Part shown: piece by piece, positions 42,073 through 49,818 of the stretch | Position numbering within the stretch: the stretch's first letter is position 1 | How the letters are laid out: each line of letters begins with the position of its first letter | DNA from: DTU052 sp050951725 | Lineage (GTDB): Bacteria > Bacillota > Syntrophomonadia > Syntrophomonadales > DTU052 | Direction of reading: 5' to 3' | Length of the DNA: 64,000 bases | Assembly: GCA_050951725.1 (NCBI GenBank) | Contig: JBMNJO010000012.1 | Span: forward strand, 186,001-250,000 | The notes under the pieces: generated by a model | What the model saw: only the letters and a program-made list of their open reading frames with translations | Database searches by the model: none | Told to the model about the DNA's origin: nothing | Made by a program: the position numbers and the translations under genes

Positions 42073-42378
42073 ATGAGACGTTTTTGTTCCATCATCATCA
42101 TTATCCTGCTGACTGCAGGCATCTTGGTGACTGGCATGGCCATTACTGCTGATTCCCTGGAGGAACTGGGAGGGAAACCGATTACGGTTCTGGCAGTTAA
42201 CAACGAGTCCAGTCACACCAGGATTACCCTGCTGGGTACGGATTATGACCTCCGCCTATCTGATGTCACAATCAAACCACTTCCCTCTGCTCCTGACCTG
42301 CAGGACAGCTTAGAGAGGGCTCTTCTCTGGTGCCAGGACCTTGCTTTCACCAGGGCCCTTAATATGCCTGGGCTCTAA
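42073..42378 (+). CDS. Short exported protein of unknown function next to spoIIP
   Basis: A 101-residue protein. The N-terminal segment (FCSIIIIILLTAGILVTGMAI) is a signal peptide or anchor; the rest is a small domain (PITVLAVNNESSHTRITLLGTDYDLRLSD). Its ATG directly follows the spoIIP stop codon, so it is almost surely co-translated with SpoIIP and might act at the forespore membrane. I do not recognise the family. Confidence 0.7.
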   Translation: MRRFCSIIIIILLTAGILVTGMAITADSLEELGGKPITVLAVNNESSHTRITLLGTDYDLRLSDVTIKPLPSAPDLQDSLERALLWCQDLAFTRALNMPGL

Positions 42379-42494
42379 GGAGTTTCCGGTTAGGGAGGCC
42401 AGGAACAAGGACGACAGTAGGGTGTTGATGCCTGCTTCCCGTACCCGTTTCTTATATCATGGGCCCCATCTTTGCCAACACTTCACCGGCTTAT

Positions 42495-42705
42495 TCTGAA
42501 TAAATTTAATTCACAAGTTCAAATCCATAAGTATCTTCCGCCCCGCGTAAGGAGAGTGGCATCTGCTTGCCTTAGAGCGAAATCCATGTTCTGGTTTCCT
42601 AATCCCATCGATGGGACGAGTCATCTTTCGTCGTCCGCCTTCGCGGGGTGCTGCTTTCAGACGACGTCCCCTGTTCCTTAAATACCTGTGCATTGAAAAC
42701 GTTTT
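42495..42705 (-). repeat. Inverted-repeat element, copy C (minus orientation, approximate ends)
   Basis: On the minus strand it follows the same order as copy B: TTTCAATGCACAGGTATT, CACCCCGCGAAGGCG, core GAAGGCGGACGACGAAAG (complement at 42625-42642), a central small hairpin TCCCATCGATGGGA, CAGAACATGG, then CGCGGGG pairing back, and GGATTTGAACTTGTGAATT. The outer ends have decayed, and no target duplication is seen. It fills most of the 400-bp gap between the spoIIP operon and murJ. Confidence 0.72.
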
Positions 42706-42778
42706 CGGGTAAATGAAATTTGCATTGGGCTCGATTTAGTATATATTAATGCTTAATGCTTCTGTGGAGATGTTATCA

Positions 42779-44350
42779 ATGGCTGAGGGAAGGACAATTG
42801 CCAAAGCGGCAGGGTTCTTGATGATTACCACGCTGGTGGCCAGGCTTCTTGGCTACGTCCGGGATATGGTCATCTATTCATGGTTTGGACAGACCTACGT
42901 AACTGATGCGTATAATGCTGCTTTTTCGATACCGGATTTCATTTACATGCTCCTGGTGGGCGGTGCCTTAAGCTCCGCCCTGATTCCGGTTCTTGGCCAA
43001 TACCTGGCGCGGGGAGAAGAGGACGAGGCCTGGAAGGTAACCAGCCTGGTCCTCAACTGGACAATATTGTTCCTGGTGCTGTTGATCATCCTGGGTATGG
43101 TTTATACTCGGGAACTTATCACCTTTCTTGTTCCCAAACTTCCTGCAGAGACCATCGAACTGGCTGTCAGTCTTACACGGGTAATGCTTGTTCAGACATT
43201 CTTTATGGCTTTGAGCGGTATATCATTAGGGGTACTAAATGCCCGCAAGCATTTTACTCTCCCGGCCCTGGGCGGGATTATGTATAATGTGGGGATAATA
43301 CTGGTGGGTATAGTGCTGGCTCGTCAGTGGGGGATAGCCGCCTTCTCAGTTGGGGTGGTAGTAGGGTCGGTTCTTAACTTTGCGGTGCAGATTCCGGCAT
43401 TGGCTCGCGCCAGGTTGAGGTATTATCCAATCTTGAATCCCAACCATCCCGGACTTAAACAGATATTGATTCTGATGGTTCCGGTGGTAATCGGTTTGTC
43501 GGTGACCCAGATCAACCTGTTTGTCAATCAAAACCTGGCCTCAGGTTTGCCTGAAGGATCAATTTCAGCGTTGCGCCTGGCCCAGCGCATCATGCAGTTA
43601 CCAATTGGTATATTCGGGATATCGGTAGCCATGGCTGTATTTCCTACCCTGACCGAGCAGGTAGCCAGGAACAATATCCCCGAATTCAAACGTCTCTTCT
43701 CTTTGGGCCTGCGAGCGGTGTTTGTTATTACTATTCCCGCCGCTTTAGGCTTAATGGCCCTGCGAGAACCGATAATTGCCCTGCTTTTCCAACAGGGCCA
43801 GTTTGATGCCAACGATACTCTGGCCACTGCTCAGGCACTGTTTTACTATTCCATGGGCCTTTTTGCCTACAGTGCGTTACAACTGGTCAACCGTGTCTAC
43901 TACTCCCTGAAGGATACCGTGACCCCTGTACTGACCGGCATCGCCGCCATTGCTCTGAATATTGTACTCTCAATCCTATGGGTAGAGACAATGGGACATG
44001 AGGGTCTGGCCCTGGCATACTCAGTAGCCGGAGTCTTCAATCTGCTGCTGCTGATAGCCATTATTCGAAGAAGGCTCGAACATATCGGAGGCGGAGTACT
44101 GGTGCGTAGCCTCCTGGTATCCGGTTTCGCCTCACTTTTATTATATGTGGGAACCAGATACGGGGTTGCCAGTATAGCTTCCTGGCTGACTTTTACACCA
44201 AAAGTGAATGCCCTTATAATGGTTATGACAGGGATAGGGATTGGAGTGTCAATTTACGGTATAATTATTTCCGTATTCCACTTGGAAGAAACTGATCTGG
44301 TTTGGGATATTATCAAAAAACGCCTGCCCGGCATTAGATTCCGGGCCTGA
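42779..44350 (+). CDS. murJ: Lipid II flippase MurJ
   Basis: Flips undecaprenyl-linked peptidoglycan precursor across the membrane. The 523-residue protein has about 14 membrane helices and the MVF family start GFLMITTLVARLLGYVRDMVIYSWFG, followed by YNAAFSIPDFIYMLLVGGALSSALIPV. The ATG at 42779 follows GGAG; the upstream in-frame starts are less well placed. Its stop overlaps the region of the lepA ribosome binding site, so it is transcribed with lepA. Confidence 0.92.
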   Translation: MAEGRTIAKAAGFLMITTLVARLLGYVRDMVIYSWFGQTYVTDAYNAAFSIPDFIYMLLVGGALSSALIPVLGQYLARGEEDEAWKVTSLVLNWTILFLVLLIILGMVYTRELITFLVPKLPAETIELAVSLTRVMLVQTFFMALSGISLGVLNARKHFTLPALGGIMYNVGIILVGIVLARQWGIAAFSVGVVVGSVLNFAVQIPALARARLRYYPILNPNHPGLKQILILMVPVVIGLSVTQINLFVNQNLASGLPEGSISALRLAQRIMQLPIGIFGISVAMAVFPTLTEQVARNNIPEFKRLFSLGLRAVFVITIPAALGLMALREPIIALLFQQGQFDANDTLATAQALFYYSMGLFAYSALQLVNRVYYSLKDTVTPVLTGIAAIALNIVLSILWVETMGHEGLALAYSVAGVFNLLLLIAIIRRRLEHIGGGVLVRSLLVSGFASLLLYVGTRYGVASIASWLTFTPKVNALIMVMTGIGIGVSIYGIIISVFHLEETDLVWDIIKKRLPGIRFRA

Positions 44351-44361
44351 TGGAGGTCTTT

Positions 44362-46161
44362 GTGAATAATATACGGAATTTCTGCATCATAGCCCATATT
44401 GATCATGGCAAGTCGACCCTGGCTGACCGTTTGATGGAGTATACCGGAACACTGTCCCAGCGCGAGATGAGGGAGCAATTCCTCGATACACTGGATCTGG
44501 AGCGGGAACGTGGGATCACCATCAAGCTAACCCCGGTTCGCCTGGAATACAAGGCTAAAGATGGCCAGACATATACTTTGAACCTGATCGATACGCCGGG
44601 ACACGTAGATTTCACCTATGAGGTGTCGCGCAGCCTGGCAGCTTGTGATGGAGCCCTGCTGGTTGTCGATGCTTCTCAGGGCATTGAGGCGCAAACTCTG
44701 GCCACTGTTTATCAGGCTATGGATCAGGATCTGGAAATAGTCGGGGTTTTGAATAAAATCGACCTGCCAAATGCCGAGCCCGAAAGAGTTATTGAGGAAA
44801 TGGGCGATGTACTGGGAATTGATTCGCCTGACATTATACCGGTTTCAGCGAAGCTGGGACAGGGTGTTGAAGAAGTCCTGGAAGCGTTAGTTGCTAAAGT
44901 GCCGGCGCCGAAGGGAGATGTCACTGGGTCGCTGCAGGCCCTGATATTCGATTCCTACTTCGATTCATATCGCGGGGCCATCAGTTACATAAGAATATTT
45001 GAAGGCCAGGTTAAAAAAGGTGACAAGATTAGTATGATGGCAACCGGCAAGGAGTTCGAGGTCACCGAGATCGGGGTGTTTACTCCCCGCATGAAACCGG
45101 TGGAGGTTCTAAAAGCTGGAGAGGTTGGTTACCTGGCAGCGGGGATAAAGAATGTCCTCGACACCCGCGTCGGAGACACCATCACCTCAGCAAGATACCC
45201 CGCACCGGCACCTCTGCCCGGATACCGCCAGATTAAGCCGGTGGTGTTCTGTGGTCTGTACCCGGTCGAAAACAGTGAATTCGAAAGGCTTCGCGATGCC
45301 CTGGAAAAGCTGAGACTCAATGATGCCTCATTACAGTATGAACCCGAGACTTCTGAGGCCCTGGGTTTTGGCTTCCGCTGCGGGTTTCTGGGACTATTGC
45401 ACATGGAGATCATAAACGAGCGGTTGGAGCGCGAATATGACCTGGAGCTGATTATTACCGCGCCCAGCGTTGTCTATAGAGTGTTTCTGGAGAGTGGAGA
45501 GGTAAAAGAGGTTGATAACCCGGCGCACTGGCCGCCAACCGGCCAGACCCGTCAGGTACAGGAACCATACGTGCAGGCTACCATAATGGTTCCCGACGAT
45601 TTTATCGGGGGCGTTATGGAGCTGTGCCAGGAGAAACGGGGCACCTTCAAAAACATGGAATACCTGTCACCTCATCGGGTGATGTTGATCTATGACATGC
45701 CTCTGTCCGAGATCATATACGACTTTTTTGACGCCCTGAAATCAAGAACCAAGGGCTATGCGTCTTTCGATTATGAGATTATGGGTTACGTGGAATCGGA
45801 ACTGGTTAAGCTCGACATCATGTTAAATGGAGAGATAGTAGATGCCCTGTCGTTTATCGTACACAAGGACAAGGCCTATTCCCGGGCCCGGTCTGTCGTG
45901 GAAAAACTGCGCAAGATCATTCCCCGGCAGCTTTATGAAGTAGCCATCCAGGCTTCCATCGGGACCCGGATCATCGCGCGGGAGAGTGTCAAGGCCAAAC
46001 GCAAGGATGTCCTGGCCAAGTGTTACGGCGGTGATATAACCCGCAAGAAAAAGCTGCTGGAGAAACAAAAAGAAGGCAAAAAACGCATGAAACAGATAGG
46101 TCGGGTAGAGGTTCCCAAAGAGACCTTCATAACCGTACTTAATATGGACGATGACCGTTAA
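44362..46161 (+). CDS. lepA: Elongation factor 4 (LepA)
   Basis: Ribosomal GTPase that acts in translation and initiation quality. Exactly 599 residues from the GTG at 44362 (MNNIRNFCIIAHIDHGKSTLADRL), which has GGAGG five bases upstream; the ATG at 44350 overlaps the murJ stop and is less likely. G motifs: AHIDHGKST, DTPGHVDF, NKIDLP. The special C-terminal domain is present (IGTRIIARESVKAKRKDVLAKCYGGDITRKKKLL). hemW starts within its last codons. Confidence 0.96.
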   Translation: MNNIRNFCIIAHIDHGKSTLADRLMEYTGTLSQREMREQFLDTLDLERERGITIKLTPVRLEYKAKDGQTYTLNLIDTPGHVDFTYEVSRSLAACDGALLVVDASQGIEAQTLATVYQAMDQDLEIVGVLNKIDLPNAEPERVIEEMGDVLGIDSPDIIPVSAKLGQGVEEVLEALVAKVPAPKGDVTGSLQALIFDSYFDSYRGAISYIRIFEGQVKKGDKISMMATGKEFEVTEIGVFTPRMKPVEVLKAGEVGYLAAGIKNVLDTRVGDTITSARYPAPAPLPGYRQIKPVVFCGLYPVENSEFERLRDALEKLRLNDASLQYEPETSEALGFGFRCGFLGLLHMEIINERLEREYDLELIITAPSVVYRVFLESGEVKEVDNPAHWPPTGQTRQVQEPYVQATIMVPDDFIGGVMELCQEKRGTFKNMEYLSPHRVMLIYDMPLSEIIYDFFDALKSRTKGYASFDYEIMGYVESELVKLDIMLNGEIVDALSFIVHKDKAYSRARSVVEKLRKIIPRQLYEVAIQASIGTRIIARESVKAKRKDVLAKCYGGDITRKKKLLEKQKEGKKRMKQIGRVEVPKETFITVLNMDDDR

Positions 46162-47392
46162 TACGCAGGGCAGGCAGATGCTTACCGGGACAGAGAACCT
46201 GTCCCCGTGTCCCAAAATTGATGCAATTGATCGGGCGCCAAGAACGATTGGCCTTTATGTGCATTTTCCTTTCTGCAAAGCCAAGTGTTTCTATTGCGAT
46301 TTCTATTCTATTCCTTACCGGGCAGATTTGGCTGAGGCGTACTGTAGAGCTTTGCTATGTGAGATTAAGGAGCTCAGGGAAGAAAACGCCTCCAGCATTA
46401 TCGGTTCCATCTACCTGGGAGGGGGAACCCCGAGCCTGATGAAAGCTGAACAGGTTCAGCAGTTGCTGGATCTCATCTCGACCTCCTTCCCAATCGTGCC
46501 AGACTGTGAGATCACATTGGAAGCCAATCCCGGGACGGTCAGTCTTGAAACTTTGAACAGCTTTCGTGCAGCCGGGATTAACAGGATCAGCCTGGGGGTT
46601 CAATCATTTGATGAATCCGAGCTCAAACTCCTGGGCAGGATTCATTCCCGGGATGAAGTGCTCCGGAGTGTTGACAACATATCAAGTGCGGGAATCCGTA
46701 ATTACGGGTTGGATCTGATATACGGCATTCCCGGGCAGAGCCTCGCCCGGTGGTGTCTAAACCTTAAGGAGGCAGTTGATCTTTCTCCCTGTCACATATC
46801 GTGTTATCTTCTGCAGATGGATGAAATGGTTCCGCTGGCGGTTCGTCTCAGTAATAAGGAGATAGAAGGTCTGACAGAAGAGGATGAGGCTGCGATGTAT
46901 TATGCAGCTATTCGTCACCTGAAGAGCGCAGGTTATCATCACTATGAGATCTCAAATTTCTGTAGGCCGGGAGCAGCCTCCCGCCACAACCTGAATTACT
47001 GGGAAGCTGGAGAGTATCTCGGAATCGGTGCAGGAGCTGTATCCTTCCAGGATGGTCGACGGTACCGTAATATTCCTCAGATCAGCCAGTATATACAAAA
47101 CCTTTTGAGTGAGCACCACGATCCGCCCCGGGAAGTAATGGAAACCATGGAGGGGATTGAATTGGGAATCGATGCGATGATAATGGGGCTCAGGATGACC
47201 CGCGGAGTTAATATACAGGAGTTCGCAAATCGATTTGAAATTGATCCTTTAACGGTTTTTCAAAACGCTATTAGTAAGAGTTGTCAAGAGGGGTTGTTGG
47301 AGTTCAATGCCCCTTGGTTACGGTTGACATCCAAAGGGTATTTCCTTTCAAATCGGGTGTTCGTACGGATATTGGAATCCAGTCCGTATTGA
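46151..47392 (+). CDS. hemW: HemW, radical SAM heme chaperone
   Basis: HemW binds heme and inserts it into proteins; it was formerly annotated as coproporphyrinogen dehydrogenase. The iron-sulfur motif is CKAKCFYCDF (CxxxCxxC), followed by YLGGGTPSLM. The HemW-specific HNLNYWEAGEYLGIGAGAVSF and the C-terminal winged-helix end (LRLTSKGYFLSNRVFVRIL) are present. ATG at 46151 overlaps lepA by 11 bases. The N-terminus is about 30 residues longer than usual because a palindromic sequence (46187-46205) lies within it; the ATG at 46178 is an alternative start. Confidence 0.9.
   Translation: MTVNTQGRQMLTGTENLSPCPKIDAIDRAPRTIGLYVHFPFCKAKCFYCDFYSIPYRADLAEAYCRALLCEIKELREENASSIIGSIYLGGGTPSLMKAEQVQQLLDLISTSFPIVPDCEITLEANPGTVSLETLNSFRAAGINRISLGVQSFDESELKLLGRIHSRDEVLRSVDNISSAGIRNYGLDLIYGIPGQSLARWCLNLKEAVDLSPCHISCYLLQMDEMVPLAVRLSNKEIEGLTEEDEAAMYYAAIRHLKSAGYHHYEISNFCRPGAASRHNLNYWEAGEYLGIGAGAVSFQDGRRYRNIPQISQYIQNLLSEHHDPPREVMETMEGIELGIDAMIMGLRMTRGVNIQEFANRFEIDPLTVFQNAISKSCQEGLLEFNAPWLRLTSKGYFLSNRVFVRILESSPY
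46187..46205. repeat. Palindrome inside the 5' end of hemW
   Basis: GGGACAG (46187-46193), 5-nt loop, CTGTCCC (46199-46205), followed closely by GTGTCCC. It is coding sequence in frame and accounts for the unusual residues LTGTENLSPCP in the HemW extension. It looks like a dispersed short palindromic repeat. Confidence 0.5.
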
Positions 47393-47494
47393 CACTCCTC
47401 ATATCCAAAGGCATGGTTTGAGAAGTAGAATTCAGTAAGAGGGTGCAGACACCGCCATCAACGGCAGAACCGACGCTTAAAAGGCGTTGCTGGC

Positions 47495-47523
47495 TTGACA
47501 AAGGAAATGACTGGTGCTATTTT
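47495..47523 (+). promoter_or_regulatory. Sigma-A promoter of the hrcA-dnaK operon
   Basis: TTGACA (47495-47500), 17-bp spacer, TATTTT (47518-47523). The CIRCE operator begins 12 bases downstream, where bound HrcA would block transcription start or clearance. Confidence 0.75.
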
Positions 47524-47535
47524 TTTAGTAGAATA

Positions 47536-47562
47536 TTAGCACTCGATCGATGAGAGTGCTAA
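47536..47562 (+). promoter_or_regulatory. CIRCE operator
   Basis: TTAGCACTC (47536-47544), nine bases, GAGTGCTAA (47554-47562): a perfect match to the HrcA-binding consensus. HrcA, encoded just downstream, represses the operon until heat or misfolded protein draws off GroE. Confidence 0.98.
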
Positions 47563-47575
47563 CAGGGTGGTTGTT

Positions 47576-48607
47576 ATGAAGCTTGATGATCGCAAGAAAA
47601 CGATTCTGGAAGCGGTTGTTAAGGAGTATGTGAGAACTGCCGAGCCTATCGGATCCCGGGCTATCGTCAAGAAACGTAATTTGGGGGTAAGTCCGGCGAC
47701 TGTACGCAATGAGATGGCTGATCTTGAAGAGATGGGATATCTGGAACAGCCACATACCTCCTCAGGACGCATCCCTTCAGAAAGCGGGTTCCGCTATTTT
47801 GTAGACTACATGATGGTGAAGGAACAGCTTACCGCAGAAGAGGAGAACTTCCTGAAGAATATACTGAACCAAAAGATAGAGGACATCACGACCGTCATTC
47901 AAAGGACTGGAAATGTTCTGGCGCAGTTTACCAACTATGCTGCTGTGGTCATTACCCCCCCACAATACGCGGGCGAATTGCGGCATCTGCAGTTGGTACC
48001 GGTAGGGCACAGACAGGCTATGGTGGTCATGGTTACTGATCTTGGCAATATTATTCACAAACGAATTGAAATTCCGGAGTCGATTAGACCTGAGGATTTA
48101 GAGGACCTGTCTCAATTGTTTACCACCAACTTCCAGGGGGTTCATCTGGGGGATATCAGCCGGACAGTATTAGGGAGCCTGCGTCGCGAGTTGATGCACC
48201 GGCGCCAGGTGATCGAGAGAGCCCTGGAGGCCATCGAGATGGCGCTGGGCGAAGGAGAAAACGAAAAAGTCTTTATTACGGGGGCATTAAATATAGTTAA
48301 TCAGCCGGAATTTAAAGACTTTGAAAAGCTCCGCAAGCTGTTGATAGCACTGGAAGAACATGATCTGATCAAAAACCTGCTGAGTGAAACCGGTTTGAGG
48401 GAGGTAAAAATAAAGATTGGAGCCGAGAACGAGGCCGAAGAAATAAAAGAACTCAGCCTGGTCTTTACAACCTACCAAACCGAGAATAACGAAAAAGGAC
48501 GGATTGGATTGATTGGTCCAGTGCGGATGGAGTACTGGAAGGCATCGGCTTCAGTAGAGAAGGTTCGCGATATTGTTCAGGAAATAATCGACAAAATGGT
48601 TAGATAG
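47576..48607 (+). CDS. hrcA: Heat-inducible transcription repressor HrcA
   Basis: Repressor of class I heat-shock genes. The 343-residue protein has an N-terminal winged helix (MKLDDRKKTILEAVVKEYVRTAEPIGSRAIVKK, SPATVRNEMADLEEMGYLEQPHTSSGRIPSE) and the usual dimerisation/inserted domains. I chose the ATG at 47576; AGGGTGG at 47564-47570 is well spaced. It is directly downstream of CIRCE and so autoregulated. Confidence 0.96.
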   Translation: MKLDDRKKTILEAVVKEYVRTAEPIGSRAIVKKRNLGVSPATVRNEMADLEEMGYLEQPHTSSGRIPSESGFRYFVDYMMVKEQLTAEEENFLKNILNQKIEDITTVIQRTGNVLAQFTNYAAVVITPPQYAGELRHLQLVPVGHRQAMVVMVTDLGNIIHKRIEIPESIRPEDLEDLSQLFTTNFQGVHLGDISRTVLGSLRRELMHRRQVIERALEAIEMALGEGENEKVFITGALNIVNQPEFKDFEKLRKLLIALEEHDLIKNLLSETGLREVKIKIGAENEAEEIKELSLVFTTYQTENNEKGRIGLIGPVRMEYWKASASVEKVRDIVQEIIDKMVR

Positions 48608-48616
48608 GCGTCCTTG

Positions 48617-49062
48617 ATGGCAGACGAGGTCAATCCAGTACCGGAGAGAGATGACCGGTTTAGTACTCCGATTATCAACGCAAACGGCTGCCCGGGTGAT
48701 TTCTCAGGCAGTCGAGGGAACCATAGGGCCTAAAGGGCTTGATATCATGATGGTGGACAGCCATGGAAAACCTGACCCCTGAAGTCAGAGGCATGGCTTA
48801 TTTGCAATGTATGGTGTGTGAAGAGGCTTTGGAAAAGCCGTCTGCTGTGTAAACAACGCCGACTGAACCCGCTCGAGAAGCTGGTCGAATTGACTTCTGC
48901 TCAACAGAAGAACCATAATTGTGAGTGGACTGTTGATTGTGAGACTGGACAGGTTATAGAGATCGGCCAACCGGAATCTGGGATCCCGCATTAGTCAAGA
49001 TCAAGGCCTGCTGGCGAATTGGCTATGGCCATTCGAGATTTAACACGGGAAATGGGCATCGC
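48617..49062 (+). pseudogene. Relic of an archaeal-type (group III) chaperonin
   Basis: Not an open gene, but its pieces are clear. After ATG 48617 (MADEVNPVPERDDRFSTPIINAN) the frame shifts, and at 48684-48782 reads SQAVEGTIGPKGLDIMMVD, the hallmark start of thermosome-type chaperonins. A large internal deletion follows. From 48866 it reads NPLEKLVELTSAQ and TVDCETGQVIEIG, then a stop at 48992 and AGELAMAIRDLTRE from 49010, matching the chaperonin C-terminus. About 450 bp remain of an expected 1.6 kb. Group III chaperonins are known in a few Firmicutes inside the dnaK operon, which fits this spot between hrcA and grpE. Confidence 0.85.
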
Positions 49063-49107
49063 CAGACCCTTAGGGTACGGGGATTCAAATTTAGTGAGGT
49101 GACTAGG

Positions 49108-49698
49108 ATGAGTAATGAGCAAAGAATGAATGATCCAAAGAATGACTTAATAGATAAGTGCGCTCCTGAAGTTGAGGTTTCCCCTACGGATGAGGTGGAA
49201 GAGACCAGGGATGAGGTCAGTCTGCTCCGAGAGCAGTTGGAGGCGGAAAGAAACAAAGCCGGAGAGTTTTATGACAAGTACATGAGGGCCCTGGCTGATG
49301 GGGAAAACCAGCGTAAGAGGTGGCAGAAGGACAGAGAAGAATTAGTACGTTTCGGAAACATGCCTTTGCTGAAAAAAATATTACCGGTTGTCGATGACTT
49401 TAAAAGAGCCAAAGCTGCTATGGAGCAAGGAGGGGATGTCTCCTCACTCCAAAAGGGAGTGGAAATGATAGAAAAAAGGCTTTTGGACATTCTGGAGCAG
49501 GAGGGAGTCAAAGCCATCCCGGCGCAGGGGGAGATGTTTGATCCTCAGGTTCACGAGGCATTCAGCATCGATGAAAGCGGTACACACCCTGATGGTATCG
49601 TTGTCCAGGAATTCCAGACCGGGTACATGTATTTGGAACGGGTGTTGCGTCCGAGTATGGTCGTAGTAGCCCAGACCAGGTCATCGACGGAGAAATGA
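49108..49698 (+). CDS. grpE: Nucleotide exchange factor GrpE
   Basis: Releases ADP from DnaK. The 196-residue protein has an acidic, disordered start, a long coiled coil (TRDEVSLLREQLEAERNKAGEFYDKYMRALADGENQRKRW) and the C-terminal beta domain (VKAIPAQGEMFDPQVHEAF, GIVVQEFQTGYMYLERVLRPSMVVVA). I chose the ATG at 49108, after GAGGTGACTAGG; GTG at 49099 overlaps that site. Heat-shock operon member. Confidence 0.95.
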   Translation: MSNEQRMNDPKNDLIDKCAPEVEVSPTDEVEETRDEVSLLREQLEAERNKAGEFYDKYMRALADGENQRKRWQKDREELVRFGNMPLLKKILPVVDDFKRAKAAMEQGGDVSSLQKGVEMIEKRLLDILEQEGVKAIPAQGEMFDPQVHEAFSIDESGTHPDGIVVQEFQTGYMYLERVLRPSMVVVAQTRSSTEK

Positions 49699-49818
49699 TT
49701 TGGCGGGCATCGGTCTTTTATCTCGGGATGGATTGGAGTTTATTAGGGTTTACTCCTTTCAGTAAAGGTTATCCAGCGTATTAACATAAATAAGAGAAGT
49801 CGACGGAGGTGCTATTTT

